A DNA stretch of 64,000 bases, from positions 2,852,001 to 2,916,000 of the forward strand of contig NZ_CP109473.1 of assembly GCF_036227405.1 (NCBI RefSeq), written 5' to 3'. Positions 57,167-64,000 of this stretch are shown here, one piece after another. Source of the stretch: Streptomyces sp. NBC_01460 (GTDB lineage Bacteria; Actinomycetota; Actinomycetes; Streptomycetales; Streptomycetaceae). Below the pieces are notes generated by a model. It saw only the letters and a program-made list of their open reading frames with translations. It was not told where the DNA came from and ran no database searches. Both the position numbers and the translations under genes were made by a program. The number at the start of each line of letters is the position of its first letter. Within the stretch, counting starts at the first letter, position 1.

Positions 57167-58315
57167 TCAGCCCCTGGACCGCTCGTACCGGCGGGCCAGT
57201 TCGGCCGCGCCCGCCTCCGTCAGCGAGCCGTGGAGCCGCATCCGGGCGACGCCGCCGTCGGGGAAGGCGTCGAGGCGGACGTGGGTGACCACGGCCTCGG
57301 TGTCCAGGACGAAGCGGTGCACCGTGTCGGGCTGGAGCCGGGTGCGCGGGACGATCTCGGACCACTCGCCCGTCGTGCCGTCGCGGCCCTGGAGGCTGAT
57401 CCAGCCGGCCGCGTTGCCCTTCAGGTAGGCCGTGTCGATCTCGACGGCGCGCACCGCGCCCTGGGCGGGGAGCCGGAAGCGTACCCAGTCGTTCGTGTCG
57501 CGGACCCGGCGGCGGCGGTTCTCCCAGCCGTCGTCCATCTTGCGGGAGGTGCCGGGCAGGATGATCTGGGCCGGCGAGGAGTAGAAGCGGTCCGAGGCGT
57601 CCTCGTAGGTGCCGCCGTTCATGATCGAGATCAGGTCGATCGTGCCCAGCGCCGCGAGCCACGCCGGGTCCGGGACGACCTCGCCGTGGACGCGGAGTCG
57701 GGCGATGCCGCCGTCGGGGTGCTGGCAGAGGCGCAGGTGGGTGTAGCGGCGGTCGCCGGTGATCTCGAAGGCGTTGGCGGCGTGGCCGCGTACCGGCGTC
57801 GGCGGGACGAGCTCCTCCCACTTCACGTCGTCGGCGAGGAGCTGCTCGGGGCTCGGGGAGCCCTCGACCGCCACCGCCTGGACGGAGACGCGCTGCGGGT
57901 AGTTGCCCCGGAAGTGGGCGGTGTCGACGATGATGCCCCGGATGATCCCGGGGGCGCCGAGGCGGACGATCGCCCAGTCGTGGTCCCCGGGGGCGGGGAA
58001 GGGGTGGTCCGCGTCGGCGCCGCGGCGGCGGCGGGTCTCCCAGCCGTCCATGATCTTGCCCTTGTGGCCGAAGCGCTCGGGGTCGAAGACCGCGGGTTCG
58101 CGGATCAGGAGGTTCTCGCGCTCGGCGAAGAACTCGTCGTTGGCGGCGATCACGCCCGCGCCGAGGCGGCGGTCCGCGAGGTCGACGAGGTCGGTGAAGG
58201 AGAGGCCGGTGGCCGCCCGGTAGTCGGCGTAAGGGTCGCCCCCGCCGTAAGGGGCCGCGTCGTTCGCGTGGGGGTCGGTGTCGTGGAATGCGGTCTCGTT
58301 CGCGTCGGTGGTCAT
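57167..58315 (-). CDS. alc: Allantoicase
   Basis: 382 residues from the ATG at 58315 (MTTDANE). A GTG at 58333 would add six. Two repeated allantoicase beta-sandwich modules are seen, each with MDGWE(T/N)RRRR, then DWxxxRL, and T(A)(H/Y)xxGN (first half about 85-180, second about 255-345). It hydrolyses allantoate to ureidoglycolate and urea in purine use as nitrogen source. No allantoinase, urate oxidase or allR gene is adjacent. The upstream region has A+T-rich inverted repeats that could bind an IclR-type repressor such as AllR. Confidence 0.94.
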   Translation of the reverse strand: MTTDANETAFHDTDPHANDAAPYGGGDPYADYRAATGLSFTDLVDLADRRLGAGVIAANDEFFAERENLLIREPAVFDPERFGHKGKIMDGWETRRRRGADADHPFPAPGDHDWAIVRLGAPGIIRGIIVDTAHFRGNYPQRVSVQAVAVEGSPSPEQLLADDVKWEELVPPTPVRGHAANAFEITGDRRYTHLRLCQHPDGGIARLRVHGEVVPDPAWLAALGTIDLISIMNGGTYEDASDRFYSSPAQIILPGTSRKMDDGWENRRRRVRDTNDWVRFRLPAQGAVRAVEIDTAYLKGNAAGWISLQGRDGTTGEWSEIVPRTRLQPDTVHRFVLDTEAVVTHVRLDAFPDGGVARMRLHGSLTEAGAAELARRYERSRG

Positions 58316-58352
58316 GTCATGACTGTCACCCACCGGGACCTGTCAGGTCCAT

Positions 58353-58390
58353 CGAAACTTTTCGTACGGTTCTTTCAGTTTTGTCGAAAG
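58353..58390. promoter_or_regulatory. Inverted repeats in the alc promoter region
   Basis: CGAAA-CT-TTTCG (58353-58364) and CTTTC-N9-GAAAG (58372-58376 with 58386-58390), A+T-rich against a G+C-rich background and 38-75 bp upstream of alc. Possible operator; the regulator is not known. Confidence 0.4.
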
Positions 58391-58415
58391 GTCGCACCCC
58401 CGGGGGGCGAGACCG

Positions 58416-59123
58416 CTACGTGGCCGGCGGACGGGCCGTGACGCCGGAGAGGATGAAGTCGATCCCCGCCAGGAACTGCTCCCGGTCGTCGTGCCCGCGC
58501 ATCTGGTCCGCGGCGGCCCTGGTGAACGGGTACTCGTCGGGGTCGAGCTCCTCCCACGCGGCCGACACGGAGTCGAGGAACTCGGCGCGGTCCGCACCGG
58601 GCCCGAGGGCGCGGGCGCCCTCGACGTTCGCCGCGTTCTGTGCGGCGGCACCGAGGACGTAGTGCATCAGCGCCGAGGTCGCCGTGGTCCAGTCGGACTC
58701 GGGTACGCCCATCGCGCGGACCTGCCGTCCGATGCTCTCGAAGATCCGCGGCGTCACCGGCCCCCAGGGGTTGCGGGAGAGCTGGGTGGCCAGCTGCGTG
58801 GCGAGCCACGGGTGTTGCTCGATCGCGTCGAACAGACCGAGCGCGACGGCGCGGACGCCCTCCTGCGGCGAGTCCGGGGACCCGCCGGGCGTGACCGCCA
58901 CAGCGTCGGCGACGACGGCGTCGGTCGCCGCGCCGAGCAGCTCACCCTTGTTCGCCACGTGCCAGTAGATCGCGCCGGGGCCGGTGGCGAGGCGCTCGGT
59001 CAGCACCCGGAACGTCAGCCCGCCCTCACCGGCCGTGTCGAGCAGCTCGACGGCGGCCGCGACGATGCGCTCCCGGGAGAGTGCCTCGGCGCGCCGCCGG
59101 GTCCGTGGTGTCCGCGTTGCCAT
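58416..59123 (-). CDS. TetR-family transcriptional regulator
   Basis: 235 residues, ATG at 59123 (MATRTPRTRRRAEALSRERI). The helix-turn-helix is at about 20-65 (IVAAAVELLDTAGEGGLTFRVLTERL, then GAIYWHVANKGELLGAA). The C-terminal ligand domain resembles the TetR_C class that includes regulators of efflux. No Shine-Dalgarno sequence; CAGACT lies 6 nt upstream as a -10 element, so probably leaderless. An imperfect palindrome around TGGAACGCCGCTCCA (59143-59157) might be its own operator. It lies 100 bp upstream of alc on the same strand. No efflux gene is adjacent, so its target is unknown. Confidence 0.9.
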   Translation of the reverse strand: MATRTPRTRRRAEALSRERIVAAAVELLDTAGEGGLTFRVLTERLATGPGAIYWHVANKGELLGAATDAVVADAVAVTPGGSPDSPQEGVRAVALGLFDAIEQHPWLATQLATQLSRNPWGPVTPRIFESIGRQVRAMGVPESDWTTATSALMHYVLGAAAQNAANVEGARALGPGADRAEFLDSVSAAWEELDPDEYPFTRAAADQMRGHDDREQFLAGIDFILSGVTARPPAT

Positions 59124-59129
59124 GGGGAC

Positions 59130-59135
59130 AGTCTG
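59130..59135 (-). promoter_or_regulatory. -10-like element of the TetR gene
   Basis: CAGACT on the minus strand, 6 nt before the ATG at 59123; no Shine-Dalgarno sequence. Confidence 0.35.
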
Positions 59136-59234
59136 GCACATCTGGAACGCCGCTCCATCGACCCGGCGTCCGGCCCCGGAGGGCACGGGGCCCTGTGCCG
59201 GCCGGGCGCCTCACGGGCCCTCGCCACCGGCTGC

Positions 59235-60167
59235 TCACCGGTCCCCGGCCCGGCGCTCCTCGGCCCCCGCCACCGACTGGAGCGCCGTCAGCACCCGCGC
59301 CACCGCCGGCCCCTGCTCCGCGCCCTGCCGCACGGCCGCCACGACATGGCGGCGCGGGCGGTCCGACTCCAGGACCCGCATGGCCACGCCGTCACCCGAC
59401 CGGTCCGCGGCGGACGCCATCCGGGGGACGAGGGCGACCCCCATCCCGGCCTCCACCATGGCCAGGATCGCGGTCCAGCCCGAGGCGCTGTGGGCCTGTT
59501 CGGGCACGAACCCCGCCGCTTCGCACGCGGCCCTCGTGATCTCCGACCAGGGGCCCGACCCCCCGAAGATCCAGGGTTCGGCGGCGAGATCGGCCAGCCG
59601 GAGGCCCGGCGCGCGGGCAAGGCGGTGGTCCACGGGCAGCGCGACGTCCAGCGGATCGGCCAGCAGCGGCAGCAGGGTGAAGCGGGGGTCCCGGGCCGTG
59701 GGCGCGTGCGCCGCCAGGGAGAGGGCGAGGTCCACCTCCCCCGCAGACAGGAGCTCGTACGCCTGGGCGGCCTCCGCCTCCCGTACGCGCACCTCGGGGC
59801 CCGGACGGTCCCCGGCCCGCAGGAGCCGTACGGCCGGTACGACGAGGGCGGGCACGGCCGTCGAGAAGGCGCCGACCCGCACCTGTCCCGCCTCACCCCG
59901 CAGATAGCCGGTCAGCTCGGCGTCGGCGCGCTCCAGCTGGGCGAAGACCGTCTCGGCGTGGCGCAGGACGAGATGCGCGGCGTCGGTGAGCCGGACCCGG
60001 CGGCCCTGCGCCTCCAGGAGCGGTACGCCGAGCTGCCCGGCCAGGTTGGTGAGCTGCTGCGAGACGGCCGACGGGGTCATGAGAAGGGCCTGGGCCGTGG
60101 CGGTGACCGTGCCACGGTCGCGCAGGGTGCGCAGGATGCGGAGCTTCTTGACGTCCCACTCGGTCAT
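59235..60167 (-). CDS. LysR-family transcriptional regulator
   Basis: 310 residues. The winged helix-turn-helix spans residues 5-65 (KKLRILRTLRDRGTVTATAQAL, SAVSQQL). The substrate-binding domain (about 90-300) has two periplasmic-binding-like lobes (GEVDLALS, LPVDHRLAR, GMGVALVPR). The ATG at 60167 has no Shine-Dalgarno sequence and lies 6 nt after TAGGTT, so the transcript is probably leaderless. There is no divergent target gene, which is unusual for LysR; the neighbours are the TetR gene downstream and a tiny membrane protein gene upstream on the same strand. Confidence 0.92.
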   Translation of the reverse strand: MTEWDVKKLRILRTLRDRGTVTATAQALLMTPSAVSQQLTNLAGQLGVPLLEAQGRRVRLTDAAHLVLRHAETVFAQLERADAELTGYLRGEAGQVRVGAFSTAVPALVVPAVRLLRAGDRPGPEVRVREAEAAQAYELLSAGEVDLALSLAAHAPTARDPRFTLLPLLADPLDVALPVDHRLARAPGLRLADLAAEPWIFGGSGPWSEITRAACEAAGFVPEQAHSASGWTAILAMVEAGMGVALVPRMASAADRSGDGVAMRVLESDRPRRHVVAAVRQGAEQGPAVARVLTALQSVAGAEERRAGDR

Positions 60168-60173
60168 GGCCGA

Positions 60174-60179
60174 AACCTA
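60174..60179 (-). promoter_or_regulatory. -10 element of a leaderless promoter for the LysR gene
   Basis: TAGGTT on the minus strand, 6 nt before the ATG at 60167. Confidence 0.45.
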
Positions 60180-60201
60180 CCGGGCGCCCGGACACGCCGG
60201 A

Positions 60202-60231
60202 GCGCCGCGCGGTACGTCGTACCGGCGGCGC
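60202..60231 (-). terminator. Terminator after the small membrane protein gene
   Basis: 7-bp plus 6-bp stem with one bulged G (60202-60208 with 60225-60231; 60210-60215 with 60219-60224), loop GTC, 18 nt past the stop. Confidence 0.7.
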
Positions 60232-60249
60232 ACTCGGGAGAACAGCTGT

Positions 60250-60480
60250 CTAGGCCTGCTTCTTGGACTTGTCGAGGACCATGACGAGTCCCGCGATGAC
60301 CAGGAACAGGACGATCGGTGCCGCGACGAAGAGGCCGAGGGTCTCCATCACGTTGAGGCCCGGACCCGGGTCGTCGCCGTCGTCGCGGGTGAGCGCGAGC
60401 GCCGGGGACGACATGAGCAGCATCATCAGCGTCGTACCGGCCGCGACGGCGCCGGCGCGCATAGCGTTCTTCTTGTCCAC
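60250..60480 (-). CDS. Small exported or membrane protein, function unknown
   Basis: 76 residues, GTG at 60480 (VDKKNAMRAG). A signal-peptide-like segment spans residues 7-30, ending SSPALALTRDD, then an acidic, Gly/Pro-rich turn and one membrane helix at about 48-67 (LFVAAPIVLFLVIAGLVMVL) with a basic end (DKSKKQA). Topology: a short extracytoplasmic loop held by the C-terminal helix. TACGTT ends 6 nt before the GTG and there is no Shine-Dalgarno sequence, so the gene looks leaderless. It follows malQ by 20 bp on the same strand. Unknown family; codon bias and topology support a real gene. Confidence 0.72.
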   Translation of the reverse strand: MDKKNAMRAGAVAAGTTLMMLLMSSPALALTRDDGDDPGPGLNVMETLGLFVAAPIVLFLVIAGLVMVLDKSKKQA

Positions 60481-60486
60481 GGTGCA

Positions 60487-60492
60487 AACGTA
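60487..60492 (-). promoter_or_regulatory. -10 element of a leaderless promoter for the small membrane protein
   Basis: TACGTT on the minus strand, 6 nt before the GTG at 60480, inside the short gap after malQ. Confidence 0.45.
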
Positions 60493-60500
60493 GCGAACGC

Positions 60501-62648
60501 CTACGAGGGGCGCGCGCCCGGGGGTGCCGTACGGGACTCCCGGCCGTCCGGCACGACGGCCATCAGCCGGTGCAGCCGGGGCGAGGCGGTGATCTCCTCC
60601 AGCGTGACGGGGTGGCCCTCCTCGTCGGCGATGGGCAGGCGCCAGTTGGGGTACTGGTCCCAGGTCCCGGGGAGGTTCTGCGGACGGCGGTCGCCGACGG
60701 TGTCCGGGAGCCAGATCCCGGTCATCCGGGCCGGGGTGGCCAGCAGGAAGCGGTGGACCGCGCGGACGGCCGCCTCCTCGTCGCCGTCCCCCTCGGGCAG
60801 CAGACGGAGCCGGGCCAGGTAGGCCAGCCACTCCGCGGTGTCGGCGGCGTCCTCGGCCAGCTCCTGCTCCAGGCCGCGGCCGAGCAGCCCGAGCCGGTGG
60901 CGGAGCGTCACATGCTCACCCGTCAGCCGGGCCGCGGTGGACGGGAGGTCGTGGGTGGTCGCCGTGGCCACACAGCCCTCGCGCCACTTCTCGGGGGCGA
61001 GGGGGCGCCCGGTGCCGCCCCAGTCGCGCTCGAACCAGAGCACCGAGGTGCCGAGCACCCCGCGCCGGGCCAGCGCCTCGCGCACGCCGGGCTCGACGGT
61101 CCCGAGGTCCTCCCCTATGACGACGGCTCCCGCACGGTGCGCCTCCAGGACGAGGACCGCGAGCATCGCCTCGGCGTCCTGGGCGACGTACGCGCCATCG
61201 GTGGGCGGGCGCCCCTCGGGCACCCACCAGAGCCGGAAGAGACCCATGACGTGGTCGATGCGCAGCGCTCCGGCGTGGGCGAGGAGACCGCGCAGCAGCC
61301 GGCGGAAGGGGGCGTAGCCGGAGGCGGCGAGGGCGTCGGGGCGCCAGGGGGGCAGCCCCCAGTCCTGGCCGTGGGCGTTGAAGGCGTCGGGGGGCGCGCC
61401 GACGGACATGCCGTGCGCGAAGGCGTCCTGCTGGGCCCAGGTGTCCGCGCCGTCGGGATGGACGCCGACGGCGAGGTCGTGGACGATGCCGACGGCCATG
61501 CCGGACTCACGCGCGGCACTCTGCGCGGTGGCGAGCTGGGTGTCCGTCAGCCAGGCGAGCCGGCAGTGGAAGTCGACCCGGTCCAGCAGGTCGGTGCGGG
61601 CGCGGGCGCTCTGCGGGGAGCGGGGGTCGCGCAGCCCCTCGGGCCAGGTGCGCCACCCGGGGCCGTAGACCTCGGCCAGGGCGCACCACAGGGCGTGGTC
61701 CTCCAGCGCCTGCCCCTGCGCGGCGAGGAAGTCGCAGTACGCGGCGCGGCGCCCGGGGGTCAGGGGGACCTGGTGGATGAGCTCCAGGGCCTGTCTCTTG
61801 AGCTCCCACACGGCGTCCCGGTCGATCAGCGCGCCCTTGTTCAGCACGGCCTCGCGCAGCGCCGCGGCTTCCTGGCGCAGGTCGTCCAGGGCGGCCCTGC
61901 CGGGCTCGGGGACATGGCCGTACTCCGGGATCGACTCGATGTGCAGGTGCACGGGGTCGGGGAAGCGGCGCGAGGAGGGGCGGTACGGGGAGGGGTCGGT
62001 CGGCGCGCCCGGTACGGCGGCGTGCAGCGGGTTCACCTGGACGAATCCGCTGCCCAGGGTCCGCCCCGCCCAGGCGGCGAGGTCGGCCAGGTCCGCGAGG
62101 TCGCCCATGCCCCAGGAGCGGGTGGAGAGCAGGGAGTAGAGCTGGACGAGGAATCCGTGAGTGCGCGCGGGCGGCTGGGGTACGCGGTCCGGGGCGACGA
62201 CGAGCGTGGTGGTCGCGTACCGGCGATCGGCGGTCCGGACCGTCAGCCGGTGGACACCCAGGGGTGGTTCGGTCCACCAGGAGGGCGTGACCGGCGTGTC
62301 CTCCGTCGGGGCCGGTGCGGGGAGCACGCGCATGCGCAGGGGCGCGGCGGGGCCGCAGGCGTCCGGATCGGGGTCGACCGTCAGGACCGCGCCGGGCGGG
62401 AGTGCGGCGAGCGCGGCCGGCAGCGGCTCTCCCGACCAGGCCACCACCGTCGGCGGGAGCAGTCGGGAGGCCGCCGCCGATTCGGCTGCGGTGAGCGATC
62501 TCCGCACCTCCGCGGGCGTGGCGGCGTCGACGCCCAGCGCGGCGAGCACGGCCGTGACCGTGTCGTCGGGGACGGACACCGTGACGTCCGCGGACGGGGA
62601 GAAGGAGGTGGCGACGCCGTGCAGTGCGGCGAGCCGGGACAAGCCCAT
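60501..62648 (-). CDS. malQ: 4-alpha-glucanotransferase (amylomaltase, GH77)
   Basis: 715 residues. It transfers maltodextrin units between glucans in the cytoplasm. GH77 motifs: GDLADLADLAAWAG, then RIDHVMGLFRLWW (nucleophile Asp), GEDLGTVEPGVREAL (acid/base Glu) and ATTHDLPS (third Asp). The N-terminal about 160 residues form the extra domain of actinobacterial and enterobacterial MalQ. AGGAG of the Shine-Dalgarno sequence lies in the last codons of the upstream small gene, whose TGA directly abuts this ATG, so the two are translationally coupled. Confidence 0.95.
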   Translation of the reverse strand: MGLSRLAALHGVATSFSPSADVTVSVPDDTVTAVLAALGVDAATPAEVRRSLTAAESAAASRLLPPTVVAWSGEPLPAALAALPPGAVLTVDPDPDACGPAAPLRMRVLPAPAPTEDTPVTPSWWTEPPLGVHRLTVRTADRRYATTTLVVAPDRVPQPPARTHGFLVQLYSLLSTRSWGMGDLADLADLAAWAGRTLGSGFVQVNPLHAAVPGAPTDPSPYRPSSRRFPDPVHLHIESIPEYGHVPEPGRAALDDLRQEAAALREAVLNKGALIDRDAVWELKRQALELIHQVPLTPGRRAAYCDFLAAQGQALEDHALWCALAEVYGPGWRTWPEGLRDPRSPQSARARTDLLDRVDFHCRLAWLTDTQLATAQSAARESGMAVGIVHDLAVGVHPDGADTWAQQDAFAHGMSVGAPPDAFNAHGQDWGLPPWRPDALAASGYAPFRRLLRGLLAHAGALRIDHVMGLFRLWWVPEGRPPTDGAYVAQDAEAMLAVLVLEAHRAGAVVIGEDLGTVEPGVREALARRGVLGTSVLWFERDWGGTGRPLAPEKWREGCVATATTHDLPSTAARLTGEHVTLRHRLGLLGRGLEQELAEDAADTAEWLAYLARLRLLPEGDGDEEAAVRAVHRFLLATPARMTGIWLPDTVGDRRPQNLPGTWDQYPNWRLPIADEEGHPVTLEEITASPRLHRLMAVVPDGRESRTAPPGARPS

Positions 62649-62981
62649 TCAGACTCCTGGGGACTCCATGCCCCCTGCGGTGCCGGGTGCTGTCGGCTCG
62701 CTGGTCAGAGGGGCGACGGCGGCGAGCGGTGGCTCGCTCGTGAGGGGTGTGGCGTCGGCGAGCGGGGGCTCACTGGTGAGCGGGGGCTCGCTGATGAGAG
62801 GAGCGCTGTCGGCGAACGCGGGTTCACCGACCAGGTGGGAGACGTCGGCGAGCGGGAGCTCGCTGATCATCGGAGGGGCGGTGAGGGCCGGGGACTTCGC
62901 GCCTGCCGGCGTGCCGGACCCGGTGAGGCTCGGTACCTGTTTGGAGAGGGCGGAGAGCAGAAGCTGCGCGGAAGCGGGCAT
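62649..62981 (-). CDS. 12-residue-repeat protein coupled to malQ, function unknown
   Basis: 110 residues. The ATG at 62981 follows a perfect AGGAGG at 6-nt spacing and the TGA touches the malQ start codon. The first 35 residues (MPASAQLLLSALSKQVPSL) are mildly hydrophobic. From about residue 37 the chain is built of roughly five 12-residue units of the form L-x-S-E-P-P-L-A-x-x-x-P, one of them shortened to seven. No signal peptide or membrane helix is convincing and I know no homologue. The strong ribosome site and exact junction support translation; it could serve mainly to couple translation into malQ. Confidence 0.6.
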   Translation of the reverse strand: MPASAQLLLSALSKQVPSLTGSGTPAGAKSPALTAPPMISELPLADVSHLVGEPAFADSAPLISEPPLTSEPPLADATPLTSEPPLAAVAPLTSEPTAPGTAGGMESPGV

Positions 62982-63286
62982 GTGGGCCTCCTGGCCGTGG
63001 ACAACAGGACACAGCAGGCCTACCCAGCAGGCGCGCGTGCAGGCGTGGACGTGACATACGCGTTATGACAACGAGCCCAACGTGCCGTGGGTCACATCAG
63101 GTTCCCCCACATGCCAGGTATGAACGGTTTTAGGCCACCCAGGGATACTTCCCCGAACGCCCACGCGCCACGCCAGGCAATACACCGGGCATATCAGTCA
63201 AAACAGCCATGCGCATTGACACCCCCGCGCCCGGGTGGTGGGCTCGGACGTCACTGCCGGGGCGAGGTCAGAGTGAGGGAGTACGG
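62982..63286. other. Intergenic region with divergent promoters (305 bp)
   Basis: This holds the AGGAGG of the repeat protein gene at its left edge and the promoter and GAGGGAG of the GH84 gene at its right edge. The middle has lower G+C and sequences such as TATGAA that could be -10 elements. No DasR-type box (ACTGGTCTAGACCACT-like) was found. Confidence 0.45.
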
Positions 63287-64000
63287 CGTGCAGCTCGGGC
63301 GCAGGAGGCATGCGACAGCCGTCGCCGTCGCCGTGATCGGCGGGCTGCTCGGCCCGTTCGGGCCGGCCGCCGTCGCGGCCCCCGTCAATCCCTCCGGCCC
63401 CGCCGCGACCAGTCCGGACCACGCGGACGACACGGCCGACGCGCGGCTGCCCGCCGTCTGGCCGCGTCCGCAGTCCGTCGAGGCGTCCGGACGGTCCGTT
63501 CCCCTGGGTTCCGAGGTCACCCTCCTGGCCGACGCGCAGGCCGACCCGTACGCGGTGGACGCGCTCAGGGAGCTCCTGCGTGACACCGGGGTCCGGACGG
63601 TGCACGGCTCCCTGCCCGGCAAGGGCCCCGTGATCCGTCTCGGCGGCGCGGACGCGGGCCGGGCGCTGCGGGCCCTGCGCGCCCCCGAACGCGCCGACCT
63701 GCCGTCCGGGGGTTACCGCCTCGCCGTGGGCCGGGCCGACGACCGGCCCACCGTCGCCCTGGACGGTGTCGGTGAGGACGGCCTGTTCCACGCCGTGCAG
63801 ACCCTGCGCCAGCTCGTACGGAACGGCACCGTGGCCGGGGCGGTGGTCCGGGACTGGCCGGGTACCGCCGTGCGCGGCACGACCGAGGGGTTCTACGGGG
63901 AGCCGTGGAGCCAGGAGGAGCGGCTGGCCCAGCTCGCCTTCATGGGACGCACGAAGCAGAACCGCTACCTCTACGCGGCCGGCGACGACCCGTACCGGCA
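63287..64000 (+). CDS. Secreted GH84 beta-N-acetylglucosaminidase (5' part)
   Basis: 238 codons are present; the gene runs off the right edge with no stop. GTG at 63287 follows GAGGGAG at 6 nt (a GTG at 63272 is possible). The signal peptide covers residues 1-33 (VQLGRRRHATAV, hydrophobic core, AAVAAP). A GH20b-like domain (about 50-185) precedes the GH84 catalytic start, seen as VRGTTEGFYGEPWS, then MGRTKQNRYLYAAGDDPYR. The paired catalytic Asp residues lie beyond the window. Members release GlcNAc from glycoproteins, hyaluronan or chitin debris outside the cell. Confidence 0.9.

Noticed and set aside
60570..63068. 832-codon plus-strand frame opposite malQ and the repeat protein
   Set aside because: Antisense to malQ. 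The repeat region reads equally openly here, but only the minus strand has a perfect ribosome site and a junction with malQ.
62982..63286. DasR operator for the GH84 gene
   Set aside because: No sequence close to the ACTGGTCTAGACCACT-type box was found.

Overview
This window is chromosomal DNA from a Streptomyces-type actinomycete. The evidence is very high G+C with strong third-position bias, the mreBCD-pbp2-rodA wall cluster, two adjacent clpP genes with a ClgR-type box, a mycothiol-era oxidoreductase, an Fe-type superoxide dismutase behind a Nur-type box, and gene order matching the S. coelicolor SCO26xx region as I remember it. Species cannot be fixed from the sequence. No rRNA, insertion sequence, prophage, CRISPR array or biosynthetic gene cluster was seen. 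Most of the window is core genome.

Layout. 1-8.3 kb (minus strand): start of a B12-binding radical SAM protein, a CYTH-CHAD phosphate-binding protein, then the lateral-wall operon mreB-mreC-mreD-pbp2-rodA read towards position 1. 8.3-13.5 kb (minus): ndk, a DUF4233 membrane protein, folC and valS. 13.6-14.6 kb (plus): a Gly/Pro/Gln-rich membrane-anchored protein. 14.7-19.2 kb (minus): clpX, clpP2, clpP1, tig, i.e. nascent-chain folding and regulated proteolysis. 19.3-19.7 kb: tRNA-Pro(UGG) and tRNA-Gly(UCC), back to back. 19.8-27.6 kb: a small membrane protein, an acyltransferase, a MESH1-like HD protein, a CPA2 antiporter, a SpoIIE-type phosphatase, an Eis-like acetyltransferase, nei and rpiB.

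27.9-43.3 kb is an accessory-looking stretch of transporters and exported enzymes: three paralogous amino-acid permeases, an FAD oxidoreductase with an elaborate leader, bioY, a GNAT protein, a secreted GDPD, sodF, a very large secreted penicillin-acylase-like amidase with a discoidin tail, and an operon of a GPH-type transporter and a sphingosine-phosphate-lyase-like PLP enzyme. 43.4-56.1 kb: a mycothiol-dependent nitroreductase homologue, two 862-residue aminopeptidase N paralogues, an AbiEi/nuclease-like protein, a secreted S8 peptidase, asd, an orphan ribbon-helix-helix protein and a DUF1203 protein. 56.1-64 kb: a VOC-SnoaL fusion, allantoicase, TetR and LysR regulators, a tiny secreted/membrane protein, malQ with an upstream 12-residue-repeat protein, and the start of a GH84 hexosaminidase.

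How it fits together. The order ndk-DUF4233-folC-valS-clpX-clpP2-clpP1-tig-nei-rpiB-nitroreductase-pepN is, from memory, also that of Mycobacterium tuberculosis (Rv2445c to Rv2467). The 27.9-43.3 kb block therefore looks like a Streptomyces-side insertion between rpiB and the nitroreductase. Many units end in near-perfect G+C hairpins. At least six genes appear to start at or next to a TANNNT-type -10 element with no Shine-Dalgarno sequence, which suggests leaderless transcripts. The most interesting undescribed items are the double inverted-repeat leader before the FAD oxidoreductase, the repeat protein coupled to malQ, the orphan truncated MazE9-like protein, the degenerate AbiEi/PD-(D/E)XK protein, and the operator-controlled transporter plus PLP-lyase operon. 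I did not find a wholly novel multi-gene defence or metabolic system.
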